From Cognatishimia sp. WU-CL00825 (GTDB lineage Bacteria; Pseudomonadota; Alphaproteobacteria; Rhodobacterales; Rhodobacteraceae): DNA of 64,000 nt. A program made the position numbers and the translations under genes. This document shows, piece by piece, positions 36,806-45,676 of the stretch. The stretch covers positions 1,984,001 to 2,048,000 of the forward strand of contig NZ_BAABWX010000001.1 in NCBI RefSeq assembly GCF_040364665.1, read 5' to 3'. Every line of letters starts with the position of its first letter. Positions within the stretch are counted from its first letter, which is position 1. The notes under the pieces are model-generated. The model was not told the origin of the DNA and did no database searches. It saw only the letters and a program-made list of their open reading frames with translations.

Positions 36806-37756
36806 ATGACAGCATTTTCAAACGTCACCGTCGCAGGTGCAGGAACGATGGGTCATGCCATCGCTCTTGTACACGCGATCGGGGGATGCCAAGTCACATT
36901 GACTGACCTGTCCACTGCTCAGCTCGAATGGGCCGGCACGCGTATCGATTCATTAATCCATGAGATTGAGACTCTTGGATTAATCAAAGCCTCGGACACC
37001 AAAGCGATTCTCCGACGAATAGAGTATCAGGCAGATATTGGCAGGGCGCTTGAACATGCGGACCTTTTGGTAGAGGCCATTGTCGAAGACGCCGAGGTCA
37101 AAAAAGCTTTCTACCAACAAGTCGCGCCTTTAATGCCAAAAACTTGTGTTTTGGCAAGCAACACATCGTTTCTTGATGTGTTTCCATTGCTGCCTAGTAT
37201 CCTCAAAGAGCGAAGCCTAATTGTACATTGGTATACGCCACCTTATTTGATTGATCTGGTAGATGTGGTCCCCGCTCCGGATACGCCGTTTCGGATTGCT
37301 CGAGAAATGAAGCAATTTCTTGAACGCATGGGGAAAAAACCGGTCATCCTTAAAAAATTCGTACCAGGCTACATCGCAAACAACGTACAGATGGCAATTG
37401 AAAGTGAAGTTTTTCGATTGCTTGATGCAGGTGTCGCGAGCGTCGCTGATATCGATGATGCGGTGCGCTATGGATTAGCCCAAAGATTATCTGTCATGGG
37501 GCAATTCAAAAAAATTGATTATACAGGCCTTCAAGTGGTTCACGACATTCATGTGGCTGGATTGTACACGCCGCCTAGCCAGCCTACAGCCACACAACGT
37601 TTGAAGGAGCTTTTGTCGGAGGGCGCAAGTGGGGTCTTATCAGGTCATGGTTTCTATAACTATTCCGATGCAGATAGTGCGACCTACCTAACCCGCCGAG
37701 ACAGGAAACTTGTAAAAATAAAACAAGCCATGCGGGACGACGATGATCAAATCTAA
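36806..37756 (+). CDS. 3-hydroxyacyl-CoA-dehydrogenase-family protein
   Basis: 316 residues from the ATG at 36806, one base after the TPP-enzyme stop. NAD motif VTVAGAGTMGHAIALVHAIGG; the helical domain has FVPGYIANNVQMAIESEVFRLLD and the C-terminal GHGFYNYSD. The size matches L-carnitine/3-hydroxybutyrate-type dehydrogenases that act on free hydroxy acids rather than on CoA esters. It overlaps the DgoK-type start by 14 bases. A role in oxidising the desulfated hydroxy compound is inferred. Confidence 0.85.
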   Translation: MTAFSNVTVAGAGTMGHAIALVHAIGGCQVTLTDLSTAQLEWAGTRIDSLIHEIETLGLIKASDTKAILRRIEYQADIGRALEHADLLVEAIVEDAEVKKAFYQQVAPLMPKTCVLASNTSFLDVFPLLPSILKERSLIVHWYTPPYLIDLVDVVPAPDTPFRIAREMKQFLERMGKKPVILKKFVPGYIANNVQMAIESEVFRLLDAGVASVADIDDAVRYGLAQRLSVMGQFKKIDYTGLQVVHDIHVAGLYTPPSQPTATQRLKELLSEGASGVLSGHGFYNYSDADSATYLTRRDRKLVKIKQAMRDDDDQI

Positions 37757-38675
37757 TACACCGCATTGGCCTTTGGCCGTGTTTGATTGGGGCACATCGA
37801 ATTTGCGCGTTTACGTTGTTGAGGCAAGTGGGAAAATATTAGAGCGCAAAGAATGGCCTCTTGGGGTTAAGTTCTCTGAACCATCACAATTGCCTATGCG
37901 ATTTACCGAAATCATGGAGCGACTCGAAGCTCAATTTTGTTGCCAATATGCGCTGTTGATAGGCATGATCGGTAGCGGCATGGGTTGGCGCGATGTACCA
38001 ATGTTGCACGGTCCGCTTAGCATTGCAGAACATGCCTCAAGACTTTTCCCACTGGATGGAACTGACGCATACATTGTGCCCGGCGTGACAGCACCTTCGG
38101 TAGTAGGCTTAACCGATATGATGCGCGGAGAAGAAACGCAGGCCTATGGCGCGCTAAGATTGCTACAGAAAAGCAATCTATTGTTATGTATGCCGGGTAC
38201 CCATTCCAAATGGGTTAGTCTCAAAGACAACTTAATTCACGGTATCACTACCAGTATAACTGGTGAACTTTTTGAGCTCTTGTCAAACAATAGTGTTTTG
38301 CATGAACAGCTTAGGGATGCCGGTTCTTCGTTTGATCAAACCGGATTTCGCGAAGGCCTAGAGATCGCGAAGTCAGGCCTTGGTGCCCAAAACCTTGCAT
38401 TTTCTGTCCGCCCGCGCGCATTAGTGAACTGCAAATCGATCCAAGCCAATGCATCGAGTTACCTTTCAGGAATCTTAATTGGCTCTGAAATATTGGCCAT
38501 GAAAACTGCTTTTGGCGTCTCCGAAATAGCAATTATTGCTGAGATGGGCTTAGCTAAACTGTATGAAATAGCTTGTGGTACATTCGCAATCTCAGCCATG
38601 GTGTTGGACGGCGCAGAGGCTGTTTGCGCAGGTGCGTCCAAGCTGCACAGCGCACACCATGCGCTTAAGGATTAA
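37743..38675 (+). CDS. dgoK: 2-dehydro-3-deoxygalactonokinase-family protein
   Basis: 310 residues. DgoK signatures: FDWGTSNLRVYVVEASGKIL at the N-terminus, IGMIGSGMGWRDVPML, MRGEETQAYGAL, and CMPGTHSKWVSL followed by TTSITGELFELL. Family members phosphorylate 2-keto-3-deoxygalactonate for aldol cleavage. No aldolase gene is present here, which leaves the pathway incomplete or the substrate different. Last gene of the operon; its stop overlaps that of the convergent GntR gene by three bases. Confidence 0.85.
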   Translation: MIKSNTPHWPLAVFDWGTSNLRVYVVEASGKILERKEWPLGVKFSEPSQLPMRFTEIMERLEAQFCCQYALLIGMIGSGMGWRDVPMLHGPLSIAEHASRLFPLDGTDAYIVPGVTAPSVVGLTDMMRGEETQAYGALRLLQKSNLLLCMPGTHSKWVSLKDNLIHGITTSITGELFELLSNNSVLHEQLRDAGSSFDQTGFREGLEIAKSGLGAQNLAFSVRPRALVNCKSIQANASSYLSGILIGSEILAMKTAFGVSEIAIIAEMGLAKLYEIACGTFAISAMVLDGAEAVCAGASKLHSAHHALKD

Positions 38676-39349
38676 TAGCTAAGAAACCTGGAAATCATCC
38701 AATCAATGTGCCTTTGCATCGACGTTCGTGCCGCTTGAGGCCGGCGCGCCAAAATCGCGTCGGTTACTTCCTGATTGTTCGCGATCACTGTGATACGATT
38801 TTTGCGCGACCGTGTTGTTCCATACCAGTTCTCCCATAACGGCCCGCTCTTTTGCTCCCAAAGAAAATCGAGCAAATCATGGAAAAGCGAATTTTCGGAT
38901 GCCTTCGCGATACTCATATGAAAACGCCGTGTGCCTTCGTGAAATTCAGGCGTATCATTTGGCGGTACAGCTGCGTTGGCCGCATTTGCTTCGGCTATCT
39001 CGCGTAGGGCTGCTTCTGATCCGTTTAGCGCCGCCAAAAAGCAAGATTCGCCTTCAATCAGTCTACGCATTTGAAGGACTTCATGCGGGCCCGGTTGCTT
39101 TTCTAACTTAGAGAGGAAGCCAGATTGAGCATCCACGACTGGCTGCACATAGGCACCTGACCGATCCTTGATCTGGAGCAGGCCTCCTGCTTCCAAAGCC
39201 ATCAATGCTTCGCGAACAGTCGTCCGACTTACTTCGTGCGTTTTGGCAAGTTCTCGTTCGGAAGGTAGCCGAGACATCGGCTTCAATTCACCGCGGCGAA
39301 TTTGCTGCTCCAAAGTCGCAGCTAGCTTTTGATATGTCTTCACCGACAT
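38672..39349 (-). CDS. FadR/GntR-family regulator of the sulfatase regulon
   Basis: 225 residues from the ATG at 39349 (GAGG upstream). The winged helix is at about 5-70: TYQKLAATLEQQIRRGELKP, then RLPSERELAKTHEVSRTTVR and EALMALEAGGLLQI. The FCD effector domain has LQMRRLIEGESCFLAAL and a metal-site pattern RRFHMSIAKASEN. A single TTGGGCCAACCAA lies 35 bases before its start, which suggests autoregulation. The same motif stands before the divergent sulfatase/TPP operons and before tctC, making this gene the best candidate for the local regulator. Confidence 0.88.
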   Translation of the reverse strand: MSVKTYQKLAATLEQQIRRGELKPMSRLPSERELAKTHEVSRTTVREALMALEAGGLLQIKDRSGAYVQPVVDAQSGFLSKLEKQPGPHEVLQMRRLIEGESCFLAALNGSEAALREIAEANAANAAVPPNDTPEFHEGTRRFHMSIAKASENSLFHDLLDFLWEQKSGPLWENWYGTTRSRKNRITVIANNQEVTDAILARRPQAARTSMQRHIDWMISRFLSY

Positions 39350-39383
39350 CTGCAGTTTACCTCGTTTCCTATCCTTGTATCTT

Positions 39384-39396
39384 TTGGGCCAACCAA
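39384..39396. promoter_or_regulatory. Operator motif before the FadR/GntR gene
   Basis: TTGGGCCAACCAA has both TTGG and CCAA half-sites with a 5-bp centre, as in the sulfatase/TPP and tctC regions. It is 35 bases before the regulator's ATG. Confidence 0.6.
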
Positions 39397-39877
39397 TTTT
39401 CAATACAGAGCGCTAACATTTGTAAAAATTCACCTTGGATCAACCAAATACACCACAGTCCGATTTTTTTGGGGGGGGACCGCCCAAAATATTGAATTGG
39501 ACAAAAAACCTGTTGAAATTGGAACAGTCAAATACCCGATTTCAGCTTAGGGAAATCAATGCACAAGACAAAAACTAGAACAATCCGCTGAGCAGCCCTT
39601 CTTGAACAGTCAATTTTGAAATCTATTGCGTGATTGCTCTTAATCAAACCCGAGGGTGGCCTTAGCAATGAACTCAGGGCATCGCCCCTCCCGCAATTAG
39701 GGACCTCGAATTTCAGTCTCACCTAGAAGAGGTTAATCACTCCGTTTCGCGGCACGTACTTTGATCAGCAATTCGCCTGGTTTACGGCTTTGTTTTTCAA
39801 TACCTCGCAAAAACCATGCTGATTGCCAACTTCGTGTGAGTTCAAAAGGTTTCAAATCGAAACAGTTAGATAGGATG
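39397..39877. other. Intergenic stretch with a T7G8 tract
   Basis: About 480 bases between the regulator promoter and the end of the DsbA-fold gene. At 39464-39478 there is a T7 run followed by G8, a slippage-prone tract. Short open frames here resemble nothing I know. No RNA gene seen. Confidence 0.4.
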
Positions 39878-40522
39878 TCAAATTTCTGAGGAAGATTTTG
39901 AGATATACCAATCGCACATTTCAAGCCGATCCTGTCCAAAAAAAACTTCGTTTTCAAATAGCAAAGTTGGTGTACCCCAATGCCCAGCGCATTTTAATTC
40001 TTGGGCGTTTCGGGCCAACAATTCATCAAAACGATCAGAATGTACCTTTGCATGTTGATTGAGACTAAACCAGTCGCCTCCTGCCGATTTCACGGCTGCT
40101 TCTAACGCTCCAGACCGCGTCCAACTACCGTTTTGGCCAAACAAAAGGGCGCCAACAGCTTGATAAACCTGCACTCCCAAGCCGGCCCGACAAGCGGCTG
40201 CCAGCAAACGCGTCAGCTGCCGGATGTAGGGCTGATCTTGCGCAATCTCGCCTGTTTCAAGGTTCTGGACAATCGGATCTGGGGCCGGCCAATCAAAGGG
40301 AATACCCAGCATTGCAGCCGTCCGTTCCGCGTCGGTTCGCAGATAGTTCAGCAGAGCCGGATTACCTTTTGAAAAGAACTGTGGTTCTCGAATAGCCAAA
40401 GGATAAACTGGCTTGAGGACCAAATCCAAACTGTGCTTTTTGGCAAGGCCGATCACCCGATCCGTTGCCAAATATGAATAAGGTGATCGAAGAGTTACAA
40501 AAAAAGGCAAATCTCGCGTCAT
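39878..40522 (-). CDS. DsbA-fold protein, 2-hydroxychromene-2-carboxylate isomerase family
   Basis: 214 residues from the ATG at 40522, overlapping the sulfatase stop (ATGA). The N-terminal FVTLRSPYSYLATDRVIGL matches the kappa-GST/HCCA-isomerase pattern (D/L-RSPYS-L instead of CxxC), with the cis-Pro loop in GHWGTPTLLFENEVFFGQDRL. Such enzymes use glutathione to isomerise ring compounds or act as kappa GSTs. It is the last gene of the tctCBA-sulfatase operon, so it may act on the desulfated product. Confidence 0.82.
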   Translation of the reverse strand: MTRDLPFFVTLRSPYSYLATDRVIGLAKKHSLDLVLKPVYPLAIREPQFFSKGNPALLNYLRTDAERTAAMLGIPFDWPAPDPIVQNLETGEIAQDQPYIRQLTRLLAAACRAGLGVQVYQAVGALLFGQNGSWTRSGALEAAVKSAGGDWFSLNQHAKVHSDRFDELLARNAQELKCAGHWGTPTLLFENEVFFGQDRLEMCDWYISKSSSEI

Positions 40523-42009
40523 GCGACAGCCACCCGTTCTGGGCCAGCAGACAGGGTTCCCATCATGCGATCCAAATGACGCGCAATTAGCTTTGCCTTG
40601 AGCTCGGAGTATTTCGGATCGTCCCAGAGGCACCGAAACTCATTGGGATCTTCTTGCAAATCAAAGAGTTCGCCAAGGCCAGGATGTGAATGATAAACAA
40701 CTAGCTTATATCGCCCGTCACAAGTCATGCTAGCGCGCGTATCATGCGTAACCTCGCTACTGCCAAGCGAGTCATTGAAGTCGGTTACAACTGTTTCTTT
40801 GTGAAAATCCGCACCCTCAAAGACAGTATCCGTGAAAGACATACCTTGGATGGATTTGTCGATTTCAATTCCAACCAAAGAAAGCAAAGTTGGTGCGATA
40901 TCAACGCTTTCCGCCATTACTTCAGAGCGTATATCGCGCGGAATACCTGGGCCTGTCATCACTAGGGGTACACGAATTAACCCTTCAAAAAAGCGACAAC
41001 CTTTGTAAAGCAATCCATGATCGCCAAGCATTTCTCCATGGTCGCTTGTAAATACGATGACAGTATTATCGATTTCTCCGGTAGCTTCGAGGTGATCAAG
41101 AATTCGGCCAAATTGCGCATCAAGATTTTCGATCATCGCATAGTACGCCGCTTTGACCTTGAGTCCATCAAAGCGGTCAGGCGGCTTTGCGCCACGTTTA
41201 TCCCCTTCGGGAATGACATGCGCTGCACGCTCAGTTGGCGATAACAACGGATTTACCGCTACGCGCTTTTGCGTCCGAACATCAAAGAACCTTTTTTGGT
41301 GGGCAATATCTGTCTCTTGAAACAGAGGTGGGGCCAAATCCTGTCCGTCTCCAAAGCGATCCATTGTTTCTGGTGGCGGGTTAAAGGGAGGGTGCGGATC
41401 AAATGGATTCAAACTCAGCATCCATGGGCCATCCCGATCCTCTTGCATGAATTGGATCGCCCGCTCTGCCAGCCAAGCCATTTGGTGCAACTCTGCTGGA
41501 ACACCAACAGAAAGATACGGTGGTTTTCCAGAGAACAATTGGCTTGGATCTTCGCCTTTTTCGCGAAGCCATGTCCAATATGCGTTGCTGCCTGGCACCT
41601 TCTCCCAACCAGGGTTCTGGCACCACTCAAAAATCCGATACCCATCGTCAGGGCGTTGTTCGAATTTAGAGGCCGTTGAGAGATGTAGCTTGCCGATCAA
41701 ACCGCAGTCATAACCGTTTTCGGCAAATGTCTTAGTCACCAGTTTTTCGGTCTTTGGGAAATAGGCGTTTCCGTTGCGATATACGCGATGTGCTGCTGGA
41801 TACCGCCCCGTCAGAAAACTTGCGCGACTCGGCGTGCATATCTGGTTCTGCACATAGCATTTTTCGAAAGTTGTCCCAATCTTCATCAATCGATCAATGT
41901 TGGGTGTCTCGATCTCGGCATTTCCCAATGCCGAGATGGTATCGTAGCGCATCTGATCTGCGCAAAACCAAAGGATATTTGGACGGGTATCTGCGCCGGT
42001 CTTGCTCAT
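40519..42009 (-). CDS. Second type I sulfatase
   Basis: 496 residues, no signal peptide. Metal aspartate in ILWFCADQMRYD; maturation motif CTPSR with Cys58, then FLTGRYPAAHRVY; later VFTSDHGEMLGDHGL. It differs considerably from the first sulfatase, so the two probably act on different positions or esters. It lies 14 bases after tctA in the same operon, which links uptake with desulfation in the cytoplasm. It depends on an FGE; the only one in the window is at 32541-33458. Confidence 0.93.
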   Translation of the reverse strand: MSKTGADTRPNILWFCADQMRYDTISALGNAEIETPNIDRLMKIGTTFEKCYVQNQICTPSRASFLTGRYPAAHRVYRNGNAYFPKTEKLVTKTFAENGYDCGLIGKLHLSTASKFEQRPDDGYRIFEWCQNPGWEKVPGSNAYWTWLREKGEDPSQLFSGKPPYLSVGVPAELHQMAWLAERAIQFMQEDRDGPWMLSLNPFDPHPPFNPPPETMDRFGDGQDLAPPLFQETDIAHQKRFFDVRTQKRVAVNPLLSPTERAAHVIPEGDKRGAKPPDRFDGLKVKAAYYAMIENLDAQFGRILDHLEATGEIDNTVIVFTSDHGEMLGDHGLLYKGCRFFEGLIRVPLVMTGPGIPRDIRSEVMAESVDIAPTLLSLVGIEIDKSIQGMSFTDTVFEGADFHKETVVTDFNDSLGSSEVTHDTRASMTCDGRYKLVVYHSHPGLGELFDLQEDPNEFRCLWDDPKYSELKAKLIARHLDRMMGTLSAGPERVAVA

Positions 42010-42023
42010 TTTTTAGCGCCTCG

Positions 42024-43514
42024 TTAGTTCGCTGCGCGCGTTGCGCGATGTTGCAGAAGAGTTTTCACCAATGGCCAACACAGACTCGCGATCGAGATAG
42101 CTAAGAAGCTGGCAGCGAAAGGCCTTGTGAATAGCGGCTCGAGACTACCACCCGTAGACATCAGGCCAGACCGGAGCTGTTCTTCTGCGATCGGAGCCAG
42201 AACAAATCCGATGACGAACGGGCCCAGAGGCATTTTGATCCGCTCCATGCAAAAGCCCAAGACACCTAAGCCAAGCATGATCCACACATCAAAGAAACTG
42301 TTACCGACGGCAAAAATACCAACCACACAGAACACAATGATCGTCGAAAGTAGATAGGCCCGTGGCACATAAAGAACCTTGGCAATATGGGCCACGCTAA
42401 CCATCATAATGCCAAACATCACGATGTTCCCGACGAGATATGCCGCTATTACGCCATAGGCAATTTCGGGATTGTTGATGAACAACAATGGCCCTGGCTC
42501 GAGATTGTGAATAATCAATGCGCCAATTAAAATCGCGTCGACCACTGATCCCGGAATTCCCAATGTAATCAGAGGAATTAGCGCCCCACCAACCGCTGCA
42601 TTGTTTGCTGTTTCCGCGGCAACAACACCTGGTTCATGGCCCGTTCCAAACTTTTCCGGTTCTTTTGACGCGCTGCGTGCTGCGGAGTACGACAGCATAG
42701 ATGCGATGTTTGATCCAATGCCAGGCAAGATACCAATCCACGTCCCAATGATGCTTGAGCGCATGAAGTTGGACGAGAATTTGCGAATATCGTGCAAGCT
42801 TAGGAACATATTGCCGCGTTCTAGCTCTGCTTTCGGAGGGATTTCATCTATCTTAATGATATCCTTGAAAATCTGGCTTACCGCAAAGGCACCGATTAGA
42901 ACGGGCAATAAGCTGAGACCACTTTCCAAAGGAGTGAAGCCAAAAGTCAATCGCGTTGTTCCCGCGCTAGGGTCAATACCGGGCATATGGATTAACATAC
43001 CAAGACAAGCGGCAATTAAGCCTTTGAGTAAGGAGCCTTGGCTTAGGCTGGACAGCATTACCAACGCCATCAGGACCATGGTGAAGTATTCCCAAGGACC
43101 AAATGTAATCGCCAACTTGGCAAAGGGTGGCGCAAGCAAAGCAAGGAAAACAAACGAGATCATCCCGCCAACAAATGAGGCTGTAATTCCTAAACCCAAC
43201 GCGCGGGCGGCTTTGCCCTGTTGGGTCAGCGGATAGCCATCAAATGTCGTCATAATGGAAGATGGGGTGCCTGGCATTCGCAACAACGTTGCTGAAATTT
43301 GGCTTCCTGACACGCCGCCAACATACATCCCTACGAGCAACATGATCGCGTTCACACTGTCCATGAAGAATGTCAGCGGTAAAGTCAGTGTGATCAACAT
43401 CGTTGTTGTCAAACCCGGGATCGAGCCAACGACGATCCCAAGCGCAACGCCGCTGAAAACGAGCACAAATGGCAATGGTGCCATTAGATACAAAAGTGCG
43501 TCAAAAAACTGCAT
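42024..43514 (-). CDS. tctA: TTT transporter large permease TctA
   Basis: 496 residues, about twelve membrane segments. The family signature is early: VALGIVVGSIPGLTTTMLIT, then GMYVGGVSGSQISATLLRMPGTPSS and later NNAAVGGALIPLITLGIPGS. It forms the channel of a tripartite tricarboxylate transporter with TctB, fed by the TctC receptor. Gene order tctC-tctB-tctA-sulfatase-DsbA on the minus strand with short gaps. Confidence 0.95.
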   Translation of the reverse strand: MQFFDALLYLMAPLPFVLVFSGVALGIVVGSIPGLTTTMLITLTLPLTFFMDSVNAIMLLVGMYVGGVSGSQISATLLRMPGTPSSIMTTFDGYPLTQQGKAARALGLGITASFVGGMISFVFLALLAPPFAKLAITFGPWEYFTMVLMALVMLSSLSQGSLLKGLIAACLGMLIHMPGIDPSAGTTRLTFGFTPLESGLSLLPVLIGAFAVSQIFKDIIKIDEIPPKAELERGNMFLSLHDIRKFSSNFMRSSIIGTWIGILPGIGSNIASMLSYSAARSASKEPEKFGTGHEPGVVAAETANNAAVGGALIPLITLGIPGSVVDAILIGALIIHNLEPGPLLFINNPEIAYGVIAAYLVGNIVMFGIMMVSVAHIAKVLYVPRAYLLSTIIVFCVVGIFAVGNSFFDVWIMLGLGVLGFCMERIKMPLGPFVIGFVLAPIAEEQLRSGLMSTGGSLEPLFTRPFAASFLAISIASLCWPLVKTLLQHRATRAAN

Positions 43515-43526
43515 GCTAGTCCCCAG

Positions 43527-44006
43527 TTAAGGTAGGTTGATGTAGAAAAATTTTGTGAAGACATATGTGCAGGCCGTGATCATCACGACTGAATATCCGG
43601 CAATCCATGGAAGCTTTCGCATATCGCGATGCGTCATCAGCCAAGCCACAATGGTCAAAAAGATGATGCCCGCTATGTTGAAGCCGAGGAGACCCAAATC
43701 CATCACCGCTACAAAAACAAGAGTCGCAAGAAAAACAACCAACGACAGCATGTTGTGCGATTTGATCGTATTGGGCTTTGGTTGCGCTTCAGGTTTTGAA
43801 CGCTGAAGCTGGTATATCGCCCGGCCTATCATGATCAATGAAAGCAACGCCATGATGCCAGAAAGCGCGCGTGGCAACGCTGCTGAACCGAGGGGCTCAA
43901 ACTTCGGAGGAGGCAAATCAGCGGTGCCAAAATAAATCAGACCACTAAAGGCGATTAAGACAATAGCAAAGGCAATTTCAGACTTTGCGGTCGCGTTGGA
44001 TGACAT
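43527..44006 (-). CDS. tctB: TTT transporter small permease TctB
   Basis: 159 residues with four predicted membrane helices: SEIAFAIVLIAFSGLIYFGT, ALSGIMALLSLIMIGRAIY, LVVFLATLVFVAVMDLGLLG and WIAGYSVVMITACTYVFTKF. Length and position between tctC and tctA are standard for TctB. Ends 12 bases before tctA. Confidence 0.9.
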   Translation of the reverse strand: MSSNATAKSEIAFAIVLIAFSGLIYFGTADLPPPKFEPLGSAALPRALSGIMALLSLIMIGRAIYQLQRSKPEAQPKPNTIKSHNMLSLVVFLATLVFVAVMDLGLLGFNIAGIIFLTIVAWLMTHRDMRKLPWIAGYSVVMITACTYVFTKFFYINLP

Positions 44007-44060
44007 TTCGATCCCCTGCTAATACCTGCCAGCGCCAGTACTGCTGGCAGGTAACGTTGA

Positions 44061-45032
44061 CTATTTAGAGATGCCGTTTTCAGAGACGACAACTTTCAGA
44101 CCCTCAAGTACCTTGCTGGATTCACTCAACGCTGTATCACCTTCGGTCCAATATGGATCTAGCGAGTTCTCTTTGAACCAGGTTTGCATCTCATCGCTTT
44201 CTATTGCTGTCTTTAGCACAGACTGAAGCTTAGCGGCGGCGGCTTCATCGAGATTTGGCGGTGCCAACCACCATGCCGGGTTTGCCCAAACCACGTCGTA
44301 TCCTAATTCTGATGCGGTTGGCACATTAGGCAAAGTCGCCAGGCGGTTCGCACCAAAATAGACCAGTGCACGAATGCCATTGGGCTCAAACTTCAAGTAT
44401 TCCGTGGCAGCAAATAGTGCGATGTCAGCATTTCCGCCAAGTAAACGAGCCAAACGATCAGCACCACCTGGTGCGCCGATCAACCGTGTTTTGAAATCTG
44501 CAGCGCTAGCAACTTGAACACCAACGAGGTGCGGCACGGTTCCAATGCCAACTGCTTCAACCAAGCTTTCCGGCTCTGCCTGCAGGGCTTTAACCAGATC
44601 ATCGAAGGTTTCGTACGGAGAGTCTGAACGCACAGCCCAAACAGGACTACCGCCACCGGTAAAACCAAGTGACGTAAAGTCATCTGGTGAAATGTCGTTC
44701 ACTCCCATTGAATTGGAAATCAGCATGCCATGTGACCAATGCATAATCGTGTGGCCGTCCCCGCCGGCGGCAAGCACTTCACGGGCAGCATTTGCAGAAG
44801 CTGCACCAGGCTTGTTCACGATTATCATGGGCTGACCAAGAAGGTCTTTCTCATTGATATAATTTGAAATCTTGCGGGCAATCGTATCAGTACGTCCACC
44901 TGGCTTAAAACCAACGTACACCTTCACCGGAGCCTCGGGGAAATCAGCCAATACCAAATTTGGAGTTGAAGCGATTGCCAAAGCAATTATCGCACCAACC
45001 GTCTTTCGTTTGATGAATTTAGTAAATTCCAT
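44061..45032 (-). CDS. tctC: TTT transporter receptor TctC
   Basis: 323 residues; signal peptide MEFTKFIKRKTVGAIIALAI...VLA (about 29 residues). The mature part has VKVYVGFKPGGRTDTIARKI, the P-G-G loop that binds a carboxylate, and IIVNKPGAASANAAREVLAA, typical of Bug receptors. The ligand is likely a carboxylate-bearing or anionic compound, here possibly a sulfate ester. First gene of the operon, with two operator motifs 41-84 bases upstream of the ATG. Confidence 0.93.
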   Translation of the reverse strand: MEFTKFIKRKTVGAIIALAIASTPNLVLADFPEAPVKVYVGFKPGGRTDTIARKISNYINEKDLLGQPMIIVNKPGAASANAAREVLAAGGDGHTIMHWSHGMLISNSMGVNDISPDDFTSLGFTGGGSPVWAVRSDSPYETFDDLVKALQAEPESLVEAVGIGTVPHLVGVQVASAADFKTRLIGAPGGADRLARLLGGNADIALFAATEYLKFEPNGIRALVYFGANRLATLPNVPTASELGYDVVWANPAWWLAPPNLDEAAAAKLQSVLKTAIESDEMQTWFKENSLDPYWTEGDTALSESSKVLEGLKVVVSENGISK

Positions 45033-45072
45033 TCAGTCGTCCTCCCTCGACGAGATCGTGCAACTCGCACAA

Positions 45073-45116
45073 TTGGCCCAACCAATATTATTTTTAATAC
45101 AACTTGTCCAGTCCAA
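45073..45116. promoter_or_regulatory. Two operator motifs before tctC
   Basis: TTGGCCCAACCAA (45073-45085) and TTGTCCAGTCCAA (45104-45116). The second is identical to the copy at 35010-35022, ten kilobases away, which is the strongest hint that both operons belong to one regulon. Confidence 0.65.
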
Positions 45117-45333
45117 AAATGCCATCGATACGCCAGCCCGGTCACCTTGCTGGGATTTTAGAGCGGGCCTAATTTCCTTTTTGTGTAACATTTGGGGGCA
45201 GTTTCATTAAGTACCTCACGCCCTGATCCAATCATTTAAGCCTTGAGCAGGAGGGCGGGAATTCAATCCGCCAGAACGTGTCAGCGCTCGACGCCGCTCG
45301 TTTGATAGAATTTCGCAACATAATAGAAAGACT
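45117..45333. other. Intergenic region upstream of the tctC operators
   Basis: No gene, RNA or repeat recognised. With 45033-45116 it makes a roughly 300-base promoter region between tctC and a small ORF. Confidence 0.35.
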
Positions 45334-45537
45334 ATGAAAATTCTCTGGGATCATGACAAAGTGACAGCGTTTAAGGCCACAAGCGATCCAACACATTATG
45401 GGCTGATGCTGGGACCAAAACATCCTTCAGCCGCGACGGGAGAGCCGCTGCCTGACCACAGCACAACACAAACCAAAGGTCGCGAATTTGGTATGTTCAC
45501 CTCAAAAAACAATCAGCGTTTGATTGGTCCAACCTAA
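45334..45537 (+). CDS. Small hypothetical ORF (67 residues), possible gene remnant
   Basis: Opens MKILWDHDKVTAFKATSDPT and continues HYGLMLGPKHPSAATGE, which looks more like coded protein than random frame. I do not recognise a family. Its last codons overlap a degenerate copy of the TTGG-N5-CCAA motif (45524-45536). It could be the end of a lost gene of the sulfatase regulon, or chance. Confidence 0.3.
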   Translation: MKILWDHDKVTAFKATSDPTHYGLMLGPKHPSAATGEPLPDHSTTQTKGREFGMFTSKNNQRLIGPT

Positions 45538-45676
45538 AAGGCCTAAATCATCGCTTCAACAATGCTGTGTCTATCGCCCACCAAGTGGACATTGCGATCT
45601 CTACCCACTTCTAGCGAACAGCCGATTGCAACGAATCCGCAAAAACAAAACGAATTCCACTGCGCGTCGCATTCCT

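Noticed and set aside
45524..45536. Eighth copy of the sulfatase-regulon motif (TTGGTCCAACCTA)
   Set aside because: One half-site is imperfect and it is about 490 bases from tctC; not counted as an operator.
45541..45676. Search for mobile mystery protein B downstream of A
   Set aside because: No Fic motif (HPFxxGNGR) in any frame of this stretch.
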